DNA from: Sphaerulina vaccinii
Lineage: Eukaryota; Ascomycota; Dothideomycetes; Mycosphaerellales; Mycosphaerellaceae
DNA: 64,000 bases
NCBI GenBank assembly: GCA_022570795.1
Contig: JAKUDP010000001.1
Span: 3,224,001 to 3,288,000, forward strand
Direction of reading: 5' to 3'
In this document: positions 1-11,192 of the stretch, piece by piece
How the letters are laid out: each line of letters opens with the position of its first letter
Numbering within the stretch: position 1 is the first letter of the stretch
Made by a program: the position numbers and the translations under genes
The notes under the pieces: model-generated
What the model was told of the DNA's origin: nothing
The model's database searches: none
Seen by the model: the letters and a program-made list of their open reading frames with translations, nothing else

Positions 1-1342
1 GCTGCTGCTCGATGGTAGTAACTATTGGGTCTTGCTCGGTCTGCACTGCTGTCCACGAGTTAGGTGGAGTTGGCTGTTGCATAGGCTGGCTTGTCGCTAT
101 CGTAGTATGAGAGACTTCTGGCACTGTAGTGGACTCATTGCGAGTCTTGATCTGAGTATAGTAGCGGACTTTCGTCGCGCCCTTGGATCGTCCTGGGAGC
201 TGAGCCACGATATCGTCCCATCCAACCCCACTAGTCTTCAGTCTTTGGATCAACGCGTCCTCTTCAGTAGTCCATTGTATTTTCATCCCACTCATGACCA
301 TAGGTGACACTGGCAACGCCGAGGATAGGGGCAGTCTGTTTAGTGCAGCAGGTGGCGCTAGTGCTTCAGGCTCTGGCTCCGAACTGGTAGAATATCGCTC
401 AATAGTAGGATCTGTGACGTCCAAAAGCTGCGCCTTTGGCAGCTGAGTAATGCTGTTGATTTGCACAGGATCGGATCTTGGTCGTTTGGCTGGAGCTGAC
501 TCGTGAGACGTCTCCCAGGAACGTTTGATGCCTGATGTTTGTGTTCGCACCAAGCTGTTAGTGACATCTGTGGGTCTATGCTCCAAAGTCCTTGAGGGTT
601 GAGCAGGATCTGCTGCTGCAAACGCATTGACGGCTAGTGGTACCGCCACGCCGTAGGCCGATGAAGCCGCAGTCTCACTCTCAATCGTGACCTTATGGCC
701 GAGTGCTGGTCGTGGAGCGGGCGATCTCGTCGCCTCATGTTGCAGTGGACCGCCAGACAAGCGTCTCTGCCGCTGATACCATTCTGCCTTGTCTACTCTC
801 GCTGTGCGCTGCGGTTCGCTTTGCCGGCGCGAAGCGTCTAGGTCTCGTTGAATCCTTGCCCAGTCCTGCTGAAGTCTGCGTCCTGGTGTTCCCAGAGCAT
901 TCCAAGCCTCCCTGGAAAGCGCGGGAGGGGTGAAAGACTGTCCGGTCTTCTCGAATTGTCTGACATTCTCAACTTGTCTTGAGCTCTCCGCCTGCTTCGG
1001 CTGTCCAAGTGTAGGCTGTGTACTCAGTCCGTACGGGGATGTGGGCAGTGTCCAGGTCTTGAATCCGCTGGGTGTCACATTCACCTGAGGTTGAACATGA
1101 TTGAGGCCGTTCTGTGCCCGAAGTGTACCATTTCCGAGCCTGCTATCAGAAATGCTGCTGCTTCCAGGCCTGCTATCGCCAATGTTGCTGCTCTTGCGCC
1201 CACCAGTACTGTCGATACCATTCGCTCTCTCTGCCGTTCTGGCATTCGTGCGCACACTGAAGGTCTTGAGCAACTTGCTAGGCGACTCATCATCATCATC
1301 ATCGGACGAGGACAGTAGTTCGATCATGTCGACTGGCGCCAT
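1..1342 (-). CDS. Myb/SANT-like DNA-binding protein (3' part missing)
   Basis: An uninterrupted reading frame of 447 codons runs from ATG at 1342 to the left edge, where it is still open; I read every codon across it. The N-terminus has an SSSDDDDDE acidic run (about residues 11-19), followed by a long Ser/Pro/Gln-rich, probably disordered region. From about residue 353 it has a Myb/SANT-like repeat: WTTEEDALIQRL, then GVGWDDIVAQLPGRS, then VRYYTQI. This matches the three-helix pattern with spaced tryptophans seen in fungal Myb-like proteins. The expected role is sequence-specific DNA or chromatin binding in the nucleus; targets cannot be inferred. A second in-frame ATG at 1327 could also be the start. 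The gene has no neighbour on its strand and its upstream region carries an MCB-like palindrome at 1501-1528. Confidence 0.8.
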   Translation of the reverse strand, partial: MAPVDMIELLSSSDDDDDESPSKLLKTFSVRTNARTAERANGIDSTGGRKSSNIGDSRPGSSSISDSRLGNGTLRAQNGLNHVQPQVNVTPSGFKTWTLPTSPYGLSTQPTLGQPKQAESSRQVENVRQFEKTGQSFTPPALSREAWNALGTPGRRLQQDWARIQRDLDASRRQSEPQRTARVDKAEWYQRQRRLSGGPLQHEATRSPAPRPALGHKVTIESETAASSAYGVAVPLAVNAFAAADPAQPSRTLEHRPTDVTNSLVRTQTSGIKRSWETSHESAPAKRPRSDPVQINSITQLPKAQLLDVTDPTIERYSTSSEPEPEALAPPAALNRLPLSSALPVSPMVMSGMKIQWTTEEDALIQRLKTSGVGWDDIVAQLPGRSKGATKVRYYTQIKTRNESTTVPEVSHTTIATSQPMQQPTPPNSWTAVQTEQDPIVTTIEQQ

Positions 1343-3032
1343 TCTCGCTGCCAATCTGCAGGTCCAAGTTCAGAGGCAGCTCGTCCATTGCGTATCTTTG
1401 GCGACTCTAGGTGTTTACGTCGTCATGCTATAGCGCCGAGGGAGTGTCGAATGGGCCAGTGGTGCGTTGTCAGTGAGGTGAAGTTGTCTTGATAAAGTAA
1501 AGAACTACGCGTTTGGGCGCGTAGTTCTACAAATCGCGCTAGCGAGAGAAGCCCCACTTTTGCTTGCGACCAAGGCCAAGGACTTCTTCAACAACATCAA
1601 ATCACTATCCTCTACTCAACTATGCAAATTTATGATATGGTCTATCTCGCACTTATGACCAGCTCAATGACTGAAGAACTACCAGATGACTGAATGTCAC
1701 TAAAGTACACTTCACCGCGTTTTCGAGATCCTGATCTGTGAATAGTGTCATTCATTACACTGTAGACTCTACAGAAAGACAACCAGCAAAGAAACGAAAA
1801 GATGGGACCGCAAGGCAGAGTCGATATGGAGTCGACCACCATTCGTTACCATGTGGACTTGGCATGATTAGATCTCGTCCGCAATACTGCTCGCTTGCCA
1901 GCAAATGAGTCCTCCTCGACTCATGGCCTTCCTGATGATCAGTGAGGCACAGCATTCGCCACGGGTACTGGCAGAATTCAGTGTCGTCCCGTGGTGCGTC
2001 TACAAACGGACGACACGGAGTTCTTCGAACCGAGCTGAACATGCTAAGCTCACTGACAGCATATCCCTTACTTTCGGCCCTGGTCGTGCAGCTACATCGC
2101 GTTTGGTGCAACTTGATGTCGCCTTGACTATTCAGTCCTCACCGGAAGCAGGAGTGAGTGTGATCATGACGTCTATGATCATTGACACCTGCAAGAGCAT
2201 CCGATCATCGCAGTTGCAGCATGCACTCCAGCAGCAAGAGAGCACAATTTCGCACATGGGCTGGTTCAGCCGCAACAGATCTGGATGTTCGCACGGATTA
2301 GACGTCTGTGCTACGTGTCAGCCAAAATGCTAGGCCTCGACCTCTGACGACCTCTTATTTGGATTCGATAGGAATGTTGCTTATCCTGTACGTCAATGCA
2401 AGCACGCTGCATATCATGCATGTGTCCATACAATCAGCGTGGGGCTAACAGGCTCTACTGCGTGTCAAGTTCCACAATCTGCGAGAGCATGGTGCTGAGA
2501 CATTTCCCAAAGAAGCGAGCAGCATTGACAATGTAGTGCAGTATGGCTGCCTTGCGAAGAAGATCTACCATGTCGTCGACAGTCTCGCAATGAGGCAGGA
2601 CGACGACAAGATCAAAAAGCAGGCCTGTGCCCCGAATGTCTTATTCACTTTGCACCCTCCTCACAACTGTCCTCCGCGCATGTGATAGCGATTGGCTTGG
2701 CAGGCGCTAAAAACCCCCACTCACATGTTCTTGGTTGCACACAGTCAGGAAGCTTTCTCGTCAATGCAACACCTTCTCGACCACAACAACAATAACAGCC
2801 AATACTCCAACGACACCTTTCAGGACATCTCCAATGGACCGCTAAGATGAATGTCAAGTATCACGCATTCGGGAAGAAAATCGCCATGATCCTTCTGCCA
2901 AACAACAACCGCTAGCCGAGCCACTATCATCCCGCACACGGGGCCGCGATAAGTAGCCCTGCATATCTGGAAGCTCTGCCTACATTTGACAAGAGGCGGC
3001 TACCCGCGGTCTTCCAGCAAAGTATCCCAAAC
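1343..3032. other. Intergenic region between two divergent regulators
   Basis: This 1.7-kb stretch lies between the start codons of the Myb-like gene (minus) and the Zn2Cys6 gene (plus), so it should contain both promoters and 5' untranslated regions. Open frames at 1755-2111 (minus) and 1905-2333 (plus) overlap each other and resemble no family I know. I see no RNA gene. The only clear structure is the hairpin at 1501-1528. Confidence 0.6.
1501..1528. promoter_or_regulatory. 11-bp perfect hairpin containing an ACGCGT (MCB) motif
   Basis: The arms AGAACTACGCG (1501-1511) and CGCGTAGTTCT (1518-1528) are perfectly complementary around the loop TTTGGG. ACGCGT at 1508-1513 is the MluI cell-cycle box bound by Mbp1/Swi6-type factors in yeasts. 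It sits about 160 bp upstream of the Myb-like start codon. A regulatory role is inference; the inverted repeat itself is directly seen. Confidence 0.45.
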
Positions 3033-6031
3033 ATGTCTTTCTCAGACGCCCAATATGGCGCCAGCGCTTCACAGTCTCCACCGAGGCAGCAACAGAATCC
3101 CAACTCGGCTGTGCATCAACGCACATATCAGGGTAGGTCGGGTGCACGAGTCTGCTGACCAGTACGTGTACATGGAATGAGGCTGACGATAAGACAGCTT
3201 GTATACCGTGCAGGCAACGTAAAGTTCGTTGCGACCTAGGATCAGTCGATAACCCTCACGATCCACCGTGCACAAGATGTCGTCGAGAGGCCAAAGAGTG
3301 CTACTTCTCCGCGACGCGTCGCAAGAAGAAGGGACAGAGCGAAGAGAATGGTTCAGATGCTGGTGACACAAGCCTATACGAAGTTCGCCAGAATCGGAAG
3401 CGACCACGAACATCAGTCCCTGCGGCCTCTCTAGATGGTCGCAACAACGATGAGGACGAGTACGAAGAACCTCCACGTACTCCTGGTGGATCCATTGGAC
3501 GTACAGCACCTCTTCGTAGGCCTGCTGCTCCAAAGCACATCGAGTATGGAGAAGAGGATGTAAAAGCAGCTCAACACACAGCTCGAATACTACAACAAGC
3601 TGAAGTGCATGGCGGACACGATGCGCTTAAAGTTCTGTATCAAGCGGCTGTGCACGGCAGAAGCGACAGTACTACAAGCAACAGTATGCGCCCCACGTTC
3701 GCCCAAGGTATCACGACAGGCAACCTTCCTCCTATAGGCAGTCCAGATGGGCTCACAAGGAGCGAGAGCTACACGAGCTACAACAATGGACCTCTAGGTG
3801 CTGTCACAAGCAGAGATGGCACCTGGAAGACAACCACAGATCAGGCTCCACCTTCGAGGAACGGTGTTCTCAATGGTTCTTCTCACGATCGAGAAATCCT
3901 CGCACTTGCGATGAAGGCCTGGTCGCGATTCCGTTTCGTGCGAGCTGGGTGGTTCACTGCCAAAGAAGGCATTGACTATATCCTCTACTTCTACAAGCAC
4001 TTGTCGCCACTCACGCCTGTTGCGCTACCTGACTTCCAGCACCCCAGTACACATAAGACTTTGCTGGAAGAAGAGCCTATGCTTGCTGTCACGATGCTGC
4101 TGATCGCCTCGCGCCACATGAAACTTGAAGGGCCTGGTTCTCTTAGCCGACCGAACGCTATCCACCATAAGCTATGGCAGTACCTATCTGGCATGATCGA
4201 TCGTGTCGTATGGGGTCAAGAGCAGTTCGGGGGTGGCTTCTGTGGAGCTGGAGGGCCAGGCGCCCAGCCAGGTGCAGATGTCAATCCGCTGACGCGCAAA
4301 GGACTGAGGACTCTCGGGTCTGTAGAGTCTCTCGTCCTTCTCACTGAGTGGCATCCTCGTGCTATGCACTTTCCGCCGGACGAGGACGATGACGACCTGA
4401 TGATTCCAGACGAAGCTTGGGTGCCTCAAATGAATGTCGAGGATGGCGTTCCACGAGGTATTGGAGGACATCGCATGGATGCCTGGCTCGAGCCTTGCTG
4501 GCGCAGTGATCGCATGTGCTGGATGCTGTTGGGCATGGCAATGTCGCTAGCAATGGAGATTGGTGTCTTCGACTCGAGCGAGTGGCAGCGGCATGCTACT
4601 GGACCCAATGGCCAACCACTGTCCGCTGGCCAACTTTCCGAGTACGACAGACGGCGTGGCAATGTTCGGAATCTCCTCCTAGTCTACGTGACACAGACGA
4701 GTGGACGCCTTGGATTGACGTCGATGCTCCCAGGTTACTACAGCAAACCAGAGGACAGCGATCTCTTCCGCAGACAGCTTGGCCAGCAAGACAGCGTACA
4801 TGAGACGACCTTCCACTTCTGGCTGCGCATGGCTGCATTGATGCGCGAGGGCAATAACAAGATCTTCGCCAACAAGACCTTCACTCGCGACTTGATTCGC
4901 AACGGCAACTACAAAGCTGCTCTGGACCAATTTGCAGGGCCCATGAATCAGTGGAGGGCTGAGTTTGACGAAGCTCGATCAATACCCAAGCATATGCGTG
5001 CGATCCTCGAGATCGAATACGAGTATTGCCGCTGTTATCTGAATGCGCTGTCGCTCCAAGCAGTAGCAGAGAGATGTGCAAACGATCACCCGTCTCCCGC
5101 GCAAGTCCTCGACCCGCCTTTGGAGATGGCTCGATCTGCTATCGAAGCCAATGGGAACAAGTCCGATATTGCCATCGCGCCGACCACGCTGTCAAAGTGG
5201 CTTGGAGGCGATCGGCAGTACGTTCTCAACGTCGGAGATGCCGCTCGCAAGCTGTTGAAGGTCGTTGTTGACGACCTTTATCCTGATGAGGCTCTGCGAC
5301 ATGCTCCAGTGCGTACCTACTTCCGCATCATCAGCGTGGCCATCATGCTTTTGAAGTCTTTTGCACTTGGCGCTACCGAGAGTGACATCACTGAGTCTCT
5401 CAAGCTCATGGATCGCACTGTGGAGGCACTGAGGACTTGCATCGTAGACGATGTGCATGTCGCTAGTCGCTTCGCCGATCTTCTCGATACATTGTCCTCG
5501 AACCTCAAGCCACGATTGGTGCGCATTGCAGCCGATGGTCGCGCAGGCCGCAGTCGCCGACACAGTAACCACAACCTGGACCCAGCCATGGCAATGTCAG
5601 ATACTCGCAGTCATGTTCAGCAATCACCACAGGCTATGGCTGGCGCCATGCAAAGCAATCAGCAGTGGAACTATAGCAACAACACCATGATGCCACCCTC
5701 CAATGGTATGGGTAACAGTCCTCTCTTTGGTATCTCTGGCATTTCCAACGACTACCACGACCTCATGGGCACTGATAATAACTACTCCGTCATGCCACCA
5801 CCAGGCTTCAATCAATCTTCACCAAACACAGTGAATGGTGCAGGCGGAAGCTACGATTCCTACTCCGCAAACGGCACGTTCAGTGGTGACTGGCTAGCTC
5901 TGCCACTCGACCCTTTACTCAACATGTCAGGGGCCGACGTAGATCAGACCATGTACGGACCACAACTCGGAGGCCACGATATGCTTGAGTACTTACTCGC
6001 CAATCCTGAAGCGAATAACGGATTCACCTAG
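3033..6031 (+). CDS. Zn2Cys6 fungal transcription factor, Aro80/ARCA-like
   Basis: Two exons, 3033-3132 and 3198-6031, joined over a 65-bp GTAGGT..CAG intron, give 977 residues. The zinc cluster lies at residues 35-68: C35-x2-C38-x6-C45-x12-C58-x2-C61-x6-C68, with the basic stretch RQRKVR between the second and third cysteines. The long 12-residue loop before the fourth cysteine, with the DNPHDPPC context, is typical of Aro80/ARCA-type regulators; that subfamily call is from memory of the family and moderate. The middle region fits the fungal-specific transcription factor domain and the last 150 residues are Asn/Ser/Gly/Met-rich, like an activation region. It should bind DNA in the nucleus; Aro80 relatives control aromatic amino acid catabolism, but the target here is unproved. 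The intron falls directly before the zinc cluster. The first ATG of the long exon (3605) is internal. Confidence 0.88.
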
Positions 6032-6322
6032 GAGATGATCTGGACTGTGATAAACCCTTTTGATCGCCACTGGTCAGGACTTTGATGCATGACGATGACT
6101 ACGTCTTTTGAACGCAAGTATAGCTAGCTGTCCTGGCTAGGCTCTTACGAGCATAGACGGCGGCGACAGTGCGCTTCCAGACTGCCGTACTGGAAGCACT
6201 GTCTTGAGATACCCACTTTTGATGATGAGAGCTTTTGACATGTAAGCTATGTTCTGATGCACTTTGAGTTTCAGCGGTAGGGAGTATAGATAAAAACAAA
6301 ATCATCATTTAGCCAGCCAATG
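6032..6322. other. Intergenic, convergent 3' ends
   Basis: Short spacer between the 3' ends of the Zn2Cys6 gene (plus) and the dioxygenase gene (minus). I see no gene or repeat here. Confidence 0.6.
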
Positions 6323-7420
6323 TCATGACTTATCAACTTTATACGTCGCAGCCAATCTCTCCATCAAATGATCTCGTGCCGTCATGCCCTCTTTCCCATT
6401 CTTCAAACCAGCTGGTATCTTACTACTAGGCACAGGTTCCAATCGCGCCTCGTCCAGAGGCTGACAGAAGTACGCCATAGAATATCTATCGCCTGCCTTT
6501 TCTTTCGGAAAGACTACACGATGGACCGTAGATTTCAGCAGTCCACACGTCCAGTCTTGTAGCAGATCTCCAATGTTCACTAGAATAGGTAGGGTGTCAT
6601 CGTTGAGAGGATTGACGGGTACAGAAGCCCATTCTCCGCTTGGAGTTTTGATTTCGAGTCCTGGTTGACCTACATTCCAAATATCAGTCTCTCAGTACAA
6701 CGGGCGTTGTTGTTAGGTACATACCAGGAAGTTGAAACAAACAAGTCACAGATCCATAATCGCTATGTGCTCCAGCTCTAATATCCACCTCGTCATTCGA
6801 AGCAGTCTGTTGAGGATAATACAGCATTCGAAAAACACTACTCCCTGCTTTCCCAGTGTTGATATGATCGTGTCGGGAAGTGAACCAATCGTCTGGAATC
6901 GAGAGGGATCTGGCGAATTGCGTTAAAATGCGCTGGCAGAGTTCGTGGCAGGCATTTTCGAAGTCGATGAGGTCAGCGAGGTTTTCTTGGAATAGTTTTG
7001 GGAGTGGTTGATCGAACGTTTTGTCTGGGTGTGGGAGAGAGAGGTTGAAAGCTCTGTAGACATAGATAAGCTTATGGATCAGTATGTGGGTGGTAGTACA
7101 ACTGCCTACTCTTTCACATCAGGTCGTTTCTGGACTTGAGGATCAAGTTTCTCAACACCTTGTGAGAGCCAGCCATGATTCTTGCCTGCCTTATTTGAAC
7201 TGATCGAGACTTCTTCTTTCACTTCGGTCGGTAATGCGAAGAAGTCTTTGGAGAGTTGGAAGAGCTTGTCTATCAGTTGAGGTGCGATACCAGCTGAGTT
7301 GTTCGCCACGAAGACGAAGCCAAACCTCTTGGCGGCTTCGAGTAGTTGCTCGGGTGCATCAGGATTGGCTTCGCTGATGTCAATGACTGGGATTTGCACG
7401 GTCTCCGACAATGAACCCAT
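6323..7420 (-). CDS. 2-oxoglutarate/Fe(II)-dependent dioxygenase, IPNS-like
   Basis: Three exons (7110-7420, 6725-7053, 6323-6669) with introns of 56 and 55 bp give 328 residues, a normal length for the isopenicillin N synthase-like family. The N-terminal DIOX_N region begins with IPVIDIS. The iron ligands are visible: HxD in GAHSDYG, spanning the end of exon 2, and the distal histidine in STVHRVVFP. The 2-oxoglutarate-binding RxS is in DRYSMAY. It should oxidise a small organic substrate using O2 and 2-oxoglutarate; the substrate is not deducible. Relatives act in secondary metabolism, gibberellin-type reactions or amino acid modification, but there is no biosynthetic cluster around it. I chose MGSLSE (7420) over an in-frame ATG at 7456 because the family consensus begins just after it. 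It ends with TGA. Confidence 0.9.
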
Positions 7421-7666
7421 GCTGAAGAGTTGATGTACTGTCGAAGTTCCACGCAATCAAAGGTGAGAGGTTGAAACTGAGGATTCGGAGCTCGCCGTCA
7501 TCAAGCACAACAGGATGACTGCAGAAAGTATCTCTGCTTGCTACTCTCTGTAGAACTGCTATGCTGTCGCACTTACCGGGTGGCAGGGTTGTTAGAGAAG
7601 ATGAAAAATGGTGATTGTGCAGAAAGTTTCTCTGTTTCTCTACGCACTCTAAGCTAATACGACGCC
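7421..7666. other. Promoter of dioxygenase gene and 3' end of DCP2
   Basis: The two genes are tandem on the minus strand, so this 246-bp gap holds the DCP2 terminator and the dioxygenase promoter. No motif stands out. Confidence 0.5.
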
Positions 7667-10600
7667 TTAAGCGGGCTTCTTTGCCCCTTTATATCCCTCA
7701 GAGCGAACGACCCCATTGAGGTACCCCAATAGCATGTCTTTGTGCTCAGTAGGGGTATGTGAACCGCTCCTTCCTTTTCCGTTGCTCATAACACTTGCCA
7801 TGCTGCCCAGCCTGCTTCTGGGCTCTACGCTACCACGAGGAGTCATGTCGTACGCGGCGCTAGGTAGCTTTTCCAGAGACATATTCGTCGCAGGTGTGCC
7901 AAGCGTGAAAGGCGAGATCGGTGTACCTGGGCTGTTCAGTCTGCTAGGAACAGTTGCGTTCGGTTTCGTGAACAGCTTGAGAAGATCAAGCTGTGAGTGT
8001 TGAGTACGTGTACCTTGATCCGAGGGCTTGCGCTCTGGTGCGAGCTTGGGCGATGGCGGAGGCTCAGGCGTCTTGATCGTCACTTCTGCATGATTGCCCT
8101 GAAACAAGTCGAGCAGTGGGTTCTTCTGCTGCGCTGGCTGAGGTGCAGGTGACTTTCTCTGAACTGCAGGCTGCGCCCGAACTGGCACTGTAGCAGCACT
8201 GTTTTGCGGACTCTTTCCAAAGAGCGCAAGAAGCTGATCTTTCTTGTCATCGGCAGCTGGCGTCCTGAGAACACTACTCTGTCGTTGTCTCGCGTCTGGA
8301 TCGTCCGCGTGCACTTCTGTAGGACGTTTGAGTACCTGCGGTGGATTTGATGCTGATGGTGGCTCGCTTCTCAGAGGGCTCAGTGGAGCAGGAGCACGCG
8401 AAGAGCCGGGCCTCTGCAGAATGCTGAACTGCGGCACTGGTTGCTGAGAAGGTCGAGGCTGCCCGTTTTCGTTGCGACTCTGCTTGTTTCTGGGCTTCGG
8501 CGATGCGTTGGCTGGAACCTTTGGGGCGACTTTCGTAGTTTGGTGCAAGTCGGTTTGTCGCGAGCGTGAACGTGGCGTGGGCATGTTCTCCGCCTGCTTC
8601 ACCTGCACGACCTTCTTCGGCTGCGAGGGATCATAAAGTTGGCCACGAGACTTTGGACGCTCAGCTTGCGCATCGTGTTGCGGCGTTGTGGCCTGCAATG
8701 ACTCTGGTGCGATGCGAGCGGACTTGATTCGAGGTGCTCGACCTTCTTGGCGTGGCTGTTCTGACTCGACTGGGATCGTGTTCAGCACCGGGCTCGACTT
8801 CACTGGTGCCACAGGCGAGACCGACTTTGGTTTTACTGGAAAGGTGCGTGTTATCTCATTCAAGGTGGGTCTGCGTTCGACCTTCCTGGCGGGCACAGGC
8901 ACTTCGGTCGCATCTGTAAGTGCTGGAGACGCAGGCGCCGCTAATGCTTCCTTCTGGGCCGATGCTGGTGATAGTGGTGACACCGTCGCTGTCGATGGCC
9001 TCCTAAACAGATCGAGCAGTGCCGCCTGATGTTGGCTGCCTGGTCGCTGGCCGTTGCCATTGCTAGAAGAGCCAGAATTAGATGTCCTAGGACCGGTCTT
9101 GAAAGCATCCAACAACTTCATGGAGTGAGCGTTTAGTATCGGAGGTGGAAGCTTATTGGCATCAGGCGCGACCTTTTCGCTGCCAATGGGTGCTGGCGGT
9201 GCTTGTCCAGATAACGGTCGTTGTTGTTGCTGAGGTATATTAGCGAGATTGTGCATGCTCTGGTTTGGTACGGATTGCAGATGAGGTGGTAACTGCTGCT
9301 GGAAGCCAGAGCTATTTGGTCGTTGACCAGCGTGCGCACTAGGCACTTGTCCCGGTAAGAACCCAGTAGGGACGCTCTGCTGTCTTTGCTGTTGCTGGAA
9401 ATGCTGCTGCTGAAGATGTGGCGGTAGATGACTGGCACCAGGCTGTTGATAATTGAGCTGCTGGCCCGCGAAGCTGGGGCTGAACATTGAGGAATGGCGC
9501 TGTGCTTGTTGTTGTTGTAAGCCCTGCTGCAAGATTTGCGGCGAGTACTGGGAGTAGTGTGCTGCTGCTGATAAATGCCGTGGATGCTGAGGCTGTGGTG
9601 TTTCTGGCTCCTGTGTCGGTATGAAAGGATCCACTTGTTCATATGGAGTGTGTGGAAGAGAAGTGCCTGCAGGTGCGACAATATTGCCTTGCAGCATAGC
9701 CAGCAAGCTGTTCGTTTGACCTCCGTTCGATTGTTGGACAGGAGGCGTTGAGTAGCTAGTCGCAACTGCTGGACCACCGATAGAGAGCAGTCGTTTGAGC
9801 TCGTCTGCGCTCCTGTCAACCGATGGTGCACCATAGTCTGTAGTGACGCCAAGTTCGGTGTCCTCGGCTTCGTCCTCAGTGATGGTCGCCTGGACGCCCT
9901 CGTTGGACAACGAGACGTGCCTTCCGTGCTGCATCCGCGCTCCCTCTCGTGAGTCCTTTCTTCTTTGCTCGCCAATCCACTTCTTCAAGTGGCCCAAGAA
10001 TGGCGCGACCATGTAGAACTTGACCGACTCCGCCTCTCCTTGTCCATGACCTGCCACACCCTTCGCTTTTTTGAAGCCTGGCAAGTCCCTCACGTTGTAC
10101 CATTCAATCTTGCCAATCTCCTTCCTGGTCTTGGTCTCAAAACGCGTGTCCAAAGCTACGCCACGAAAGACGAACAGCTTCATGTGCTGCTCTCGCATGG
10201 TGACATCGATAGCCTTCACCTTCCCATCCCCGATCATATTACGCTCGACTAGTCCGGCAGCTCCAAGGTCGAAACCTGTCTCTTCATACACTTCACGGAT
10301 GGCACAATCAATATCTGGCTCATCCTTGTTGATCTTGCCCCTGGGAAAGGACCAACTTGCACCTTTCTTCCAGCCACGCACAAGCAAGACCTTCTCCATA
10401 TTATCGTCCATCAGGATGGCGCCACGCACAGGAACGCGGACCTTGTAGGCGAGGAATTCCTCATATGCAGCCAAGTGCTGTGCTGAGTTAAAGCCACTGA
10501 GCAATGGACAATGCTGGAAGAGGGTCAAGCAGAACTGGCGCAGATTGAGCGATGGTAGCGATGGATTCGCTGGGCGAATGAAATCTTCGTAGAACCATTG

Positions 10601-10741
10601 CGCCTCCTCTACCTGGAAACAGAGTCGCGGAACACTGCTAAGCTCTGCAGGTGGTAGATTGAGAAGAAAGCGCACAGTCAAGTCATCGAGCCAGTCAACT
10701 AATGTCATCTGCGTGATGATCTGGTCCGCCGCCTCTGCCAT
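7667..10741 (-). CDS. DCP2: mRNA decapping enzyme subunit 2
   Basis: A single exon encodes 1024 residues. Residues about 10-95 match the all-helical Box A/regulatory domain (WLDDLTVRFLLNLP). The Nudix domain follows at 100-240, with the Nudix box at 135-157: glycine 135, then REVYEE at 149-154, which supplies the metal-binding glutamates. Dcp2 hydrolyses the m7GpppN cap of mRNA in the cytoplasm and in P bodies, with Dcp1 and Edc proteins. The remaining 780 residues are a disordered Gln/Pro/Ser-rich tail, with short leucine motifs such as LLDLFR, LLALFG, LLDLFQ and LLKLFT. These match the helical leucine-rich motifs that recruit Edc3/Pat1 in yeast Dcp2. The frame extends 85 codons upstream of MAEAADQ, but that stretch is not family-like and I treat it as 5' leader. 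Long CAG/CTG-rich tracts (about 9250-9560) create an overlapping false frame. Confidence 0.96.
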   Translation of the reverse strand: MAEAADQIITQMTLVDWLDDLTVRFLLNLPPAELSSVPRLCFQVEEAQWFYEDFIRPANPSLPSLNLRQFCLTLFQHCPLLSGFNSAQHLAAYEEFLAYKVRVPVRGAILMDDNMEKVLLVRGWKKGASWSFPRGKINKDEPDIDCAIREVYEETGFDLGAAGLVERNMIGDGKVKAIDVTMREQHMKLFVFRGVALDTRFETKTRKEIGKIEWYNVRDLPGFKKAKGVAGHGQGEAESVKFYMVAPFLGHLKKWIGEQRRKDSREGARMQHGRHVSLSNEGVQATITEDEAEDTELGVTTDYGAPSVDRSADELKRLLSIGGPAVATSYSTPPVQQSNGGQTNSLLAMLQGNIVAPAGTSLPHTPYEQVDPFIPTQEPETPQPQHPRHLSAAAHYSQYSPQILQQGLQQQQAQRHSSMFSPSFAGQQLNYQQPGASHLPPHLQQQHFQQQQRQQSVPTGFLPGQVPSAHAGQRPNSSGFQQQLPPHLQSVPNQSMHNLANIPQQQQRPLSGQAPPAPIGSEKVAPDANKLPPPILNAHSMKLLDAFKTGPRTSNSGSSSNGNGQRPGSQHQAALLDLFRRPSTATVSPLSPASAQKEALAAPASPALTDATEVPVPARKVERRPTLNEITRTFPVKPKSVSPVAPVKSSPVLNTIPVESEQPRQEGRAPRIKSARIAPESLQATTPQHDAQAERPKSRGQLYDPSQPKKVVQVKQAENMPTPRSRSRQTDLHQTTKVAPKVPANASPKPRNKQSRNENGQPRPSQQPVPQFSILQRPGSSRAPAPLSPLRSEPPSASNPPQVLKRPTEVHADDPDARQRQSSVLRTPAADDKKDQLLALFGKSPQNSAATVPVRAQPAVQRKSPAPQPAQQKNPLLDLFQGNHAEVTIKTPEPPPSPKLAPERKPSDQGTRTQHSQLDLLKLFTKPNATVPSRLNSPGTPISPFTLGTPATNMSLEKLPSAAYDMTPRGSVEPRSRLGSMASVMSNGKGRSGSHTPTEHKDMLLGYLNGVVRSEGYKGAKKPA

Positions 10742-11192
10742 GATGCTGCTGCTGTCCTGTGTCGTGCGAGATGCTGGATCGGCGAAGGTGCATTTCAGTG
10801 GTGTCGGCGAGCTGAGTGAATGGTGATGGCCGGGCTCTGAGGCCGATATTCGTGATTGTCTCAGGATGAGAGTCGCTTCGGGAACTCTACTGCGTAGCGA
10901 TAGAGTGGTATGGTTGTCCGAGTAGGTCAGAGAAGAATCAATGTCAATGTTGTGGTTGGTGCTGTAGTGAGTTCCACACGCGGAAGTGACAACCACGTAG
11001 AATATGCCAAGACACGCTAAGTGGCGCTAAAATGAGGCTCACTTCTTTCATACCGACTACCGACTTGTCCTCTTCTCACTTCTCCCTCAACCAATTCCTC
11101 TTCTCCCCACTACTCTCACAACAACTGAGCCCACCAGTGCAACGACACGTCCAGACACCAGCGCTGCGCATTCCAGAGACACTTCTCCCAAA
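10742..11192. promoter_or_regulatory. Bidirectional promoter, DCP2 / J-protein
   Basis: The start codons of DCP2 (minus) and the DNAJC17-like gene (plus) lie 451 bp apart, so one region must drive both. About 11050-11130 is strongly pyrimidine-rich, as is common just upstream of fungal transcription start sites. No specific factor site is claimed. Confidence 0.5.

Noticed and set aside
1905..2333. 142-codon plus-strand frame
   Set aside because: Overlapped by an equally long minus-strand frame, no domain, no splice partner; consistent with chance.
9133..9975. 280-codon minus-strand frame overlapping DCP2
   Set aside because: It is the same strand as DCP2 in another frame and arises from the CAG-rich glutamine tract, which reads as Ser/Ala in the shifted frame.
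10742..10996. 85-codon N-terminal extension of DCP2
   Set aside because: Dcp2 proteins start just before the Box A helices; the extension is unlike the family and lies in the bidirectional promoter.
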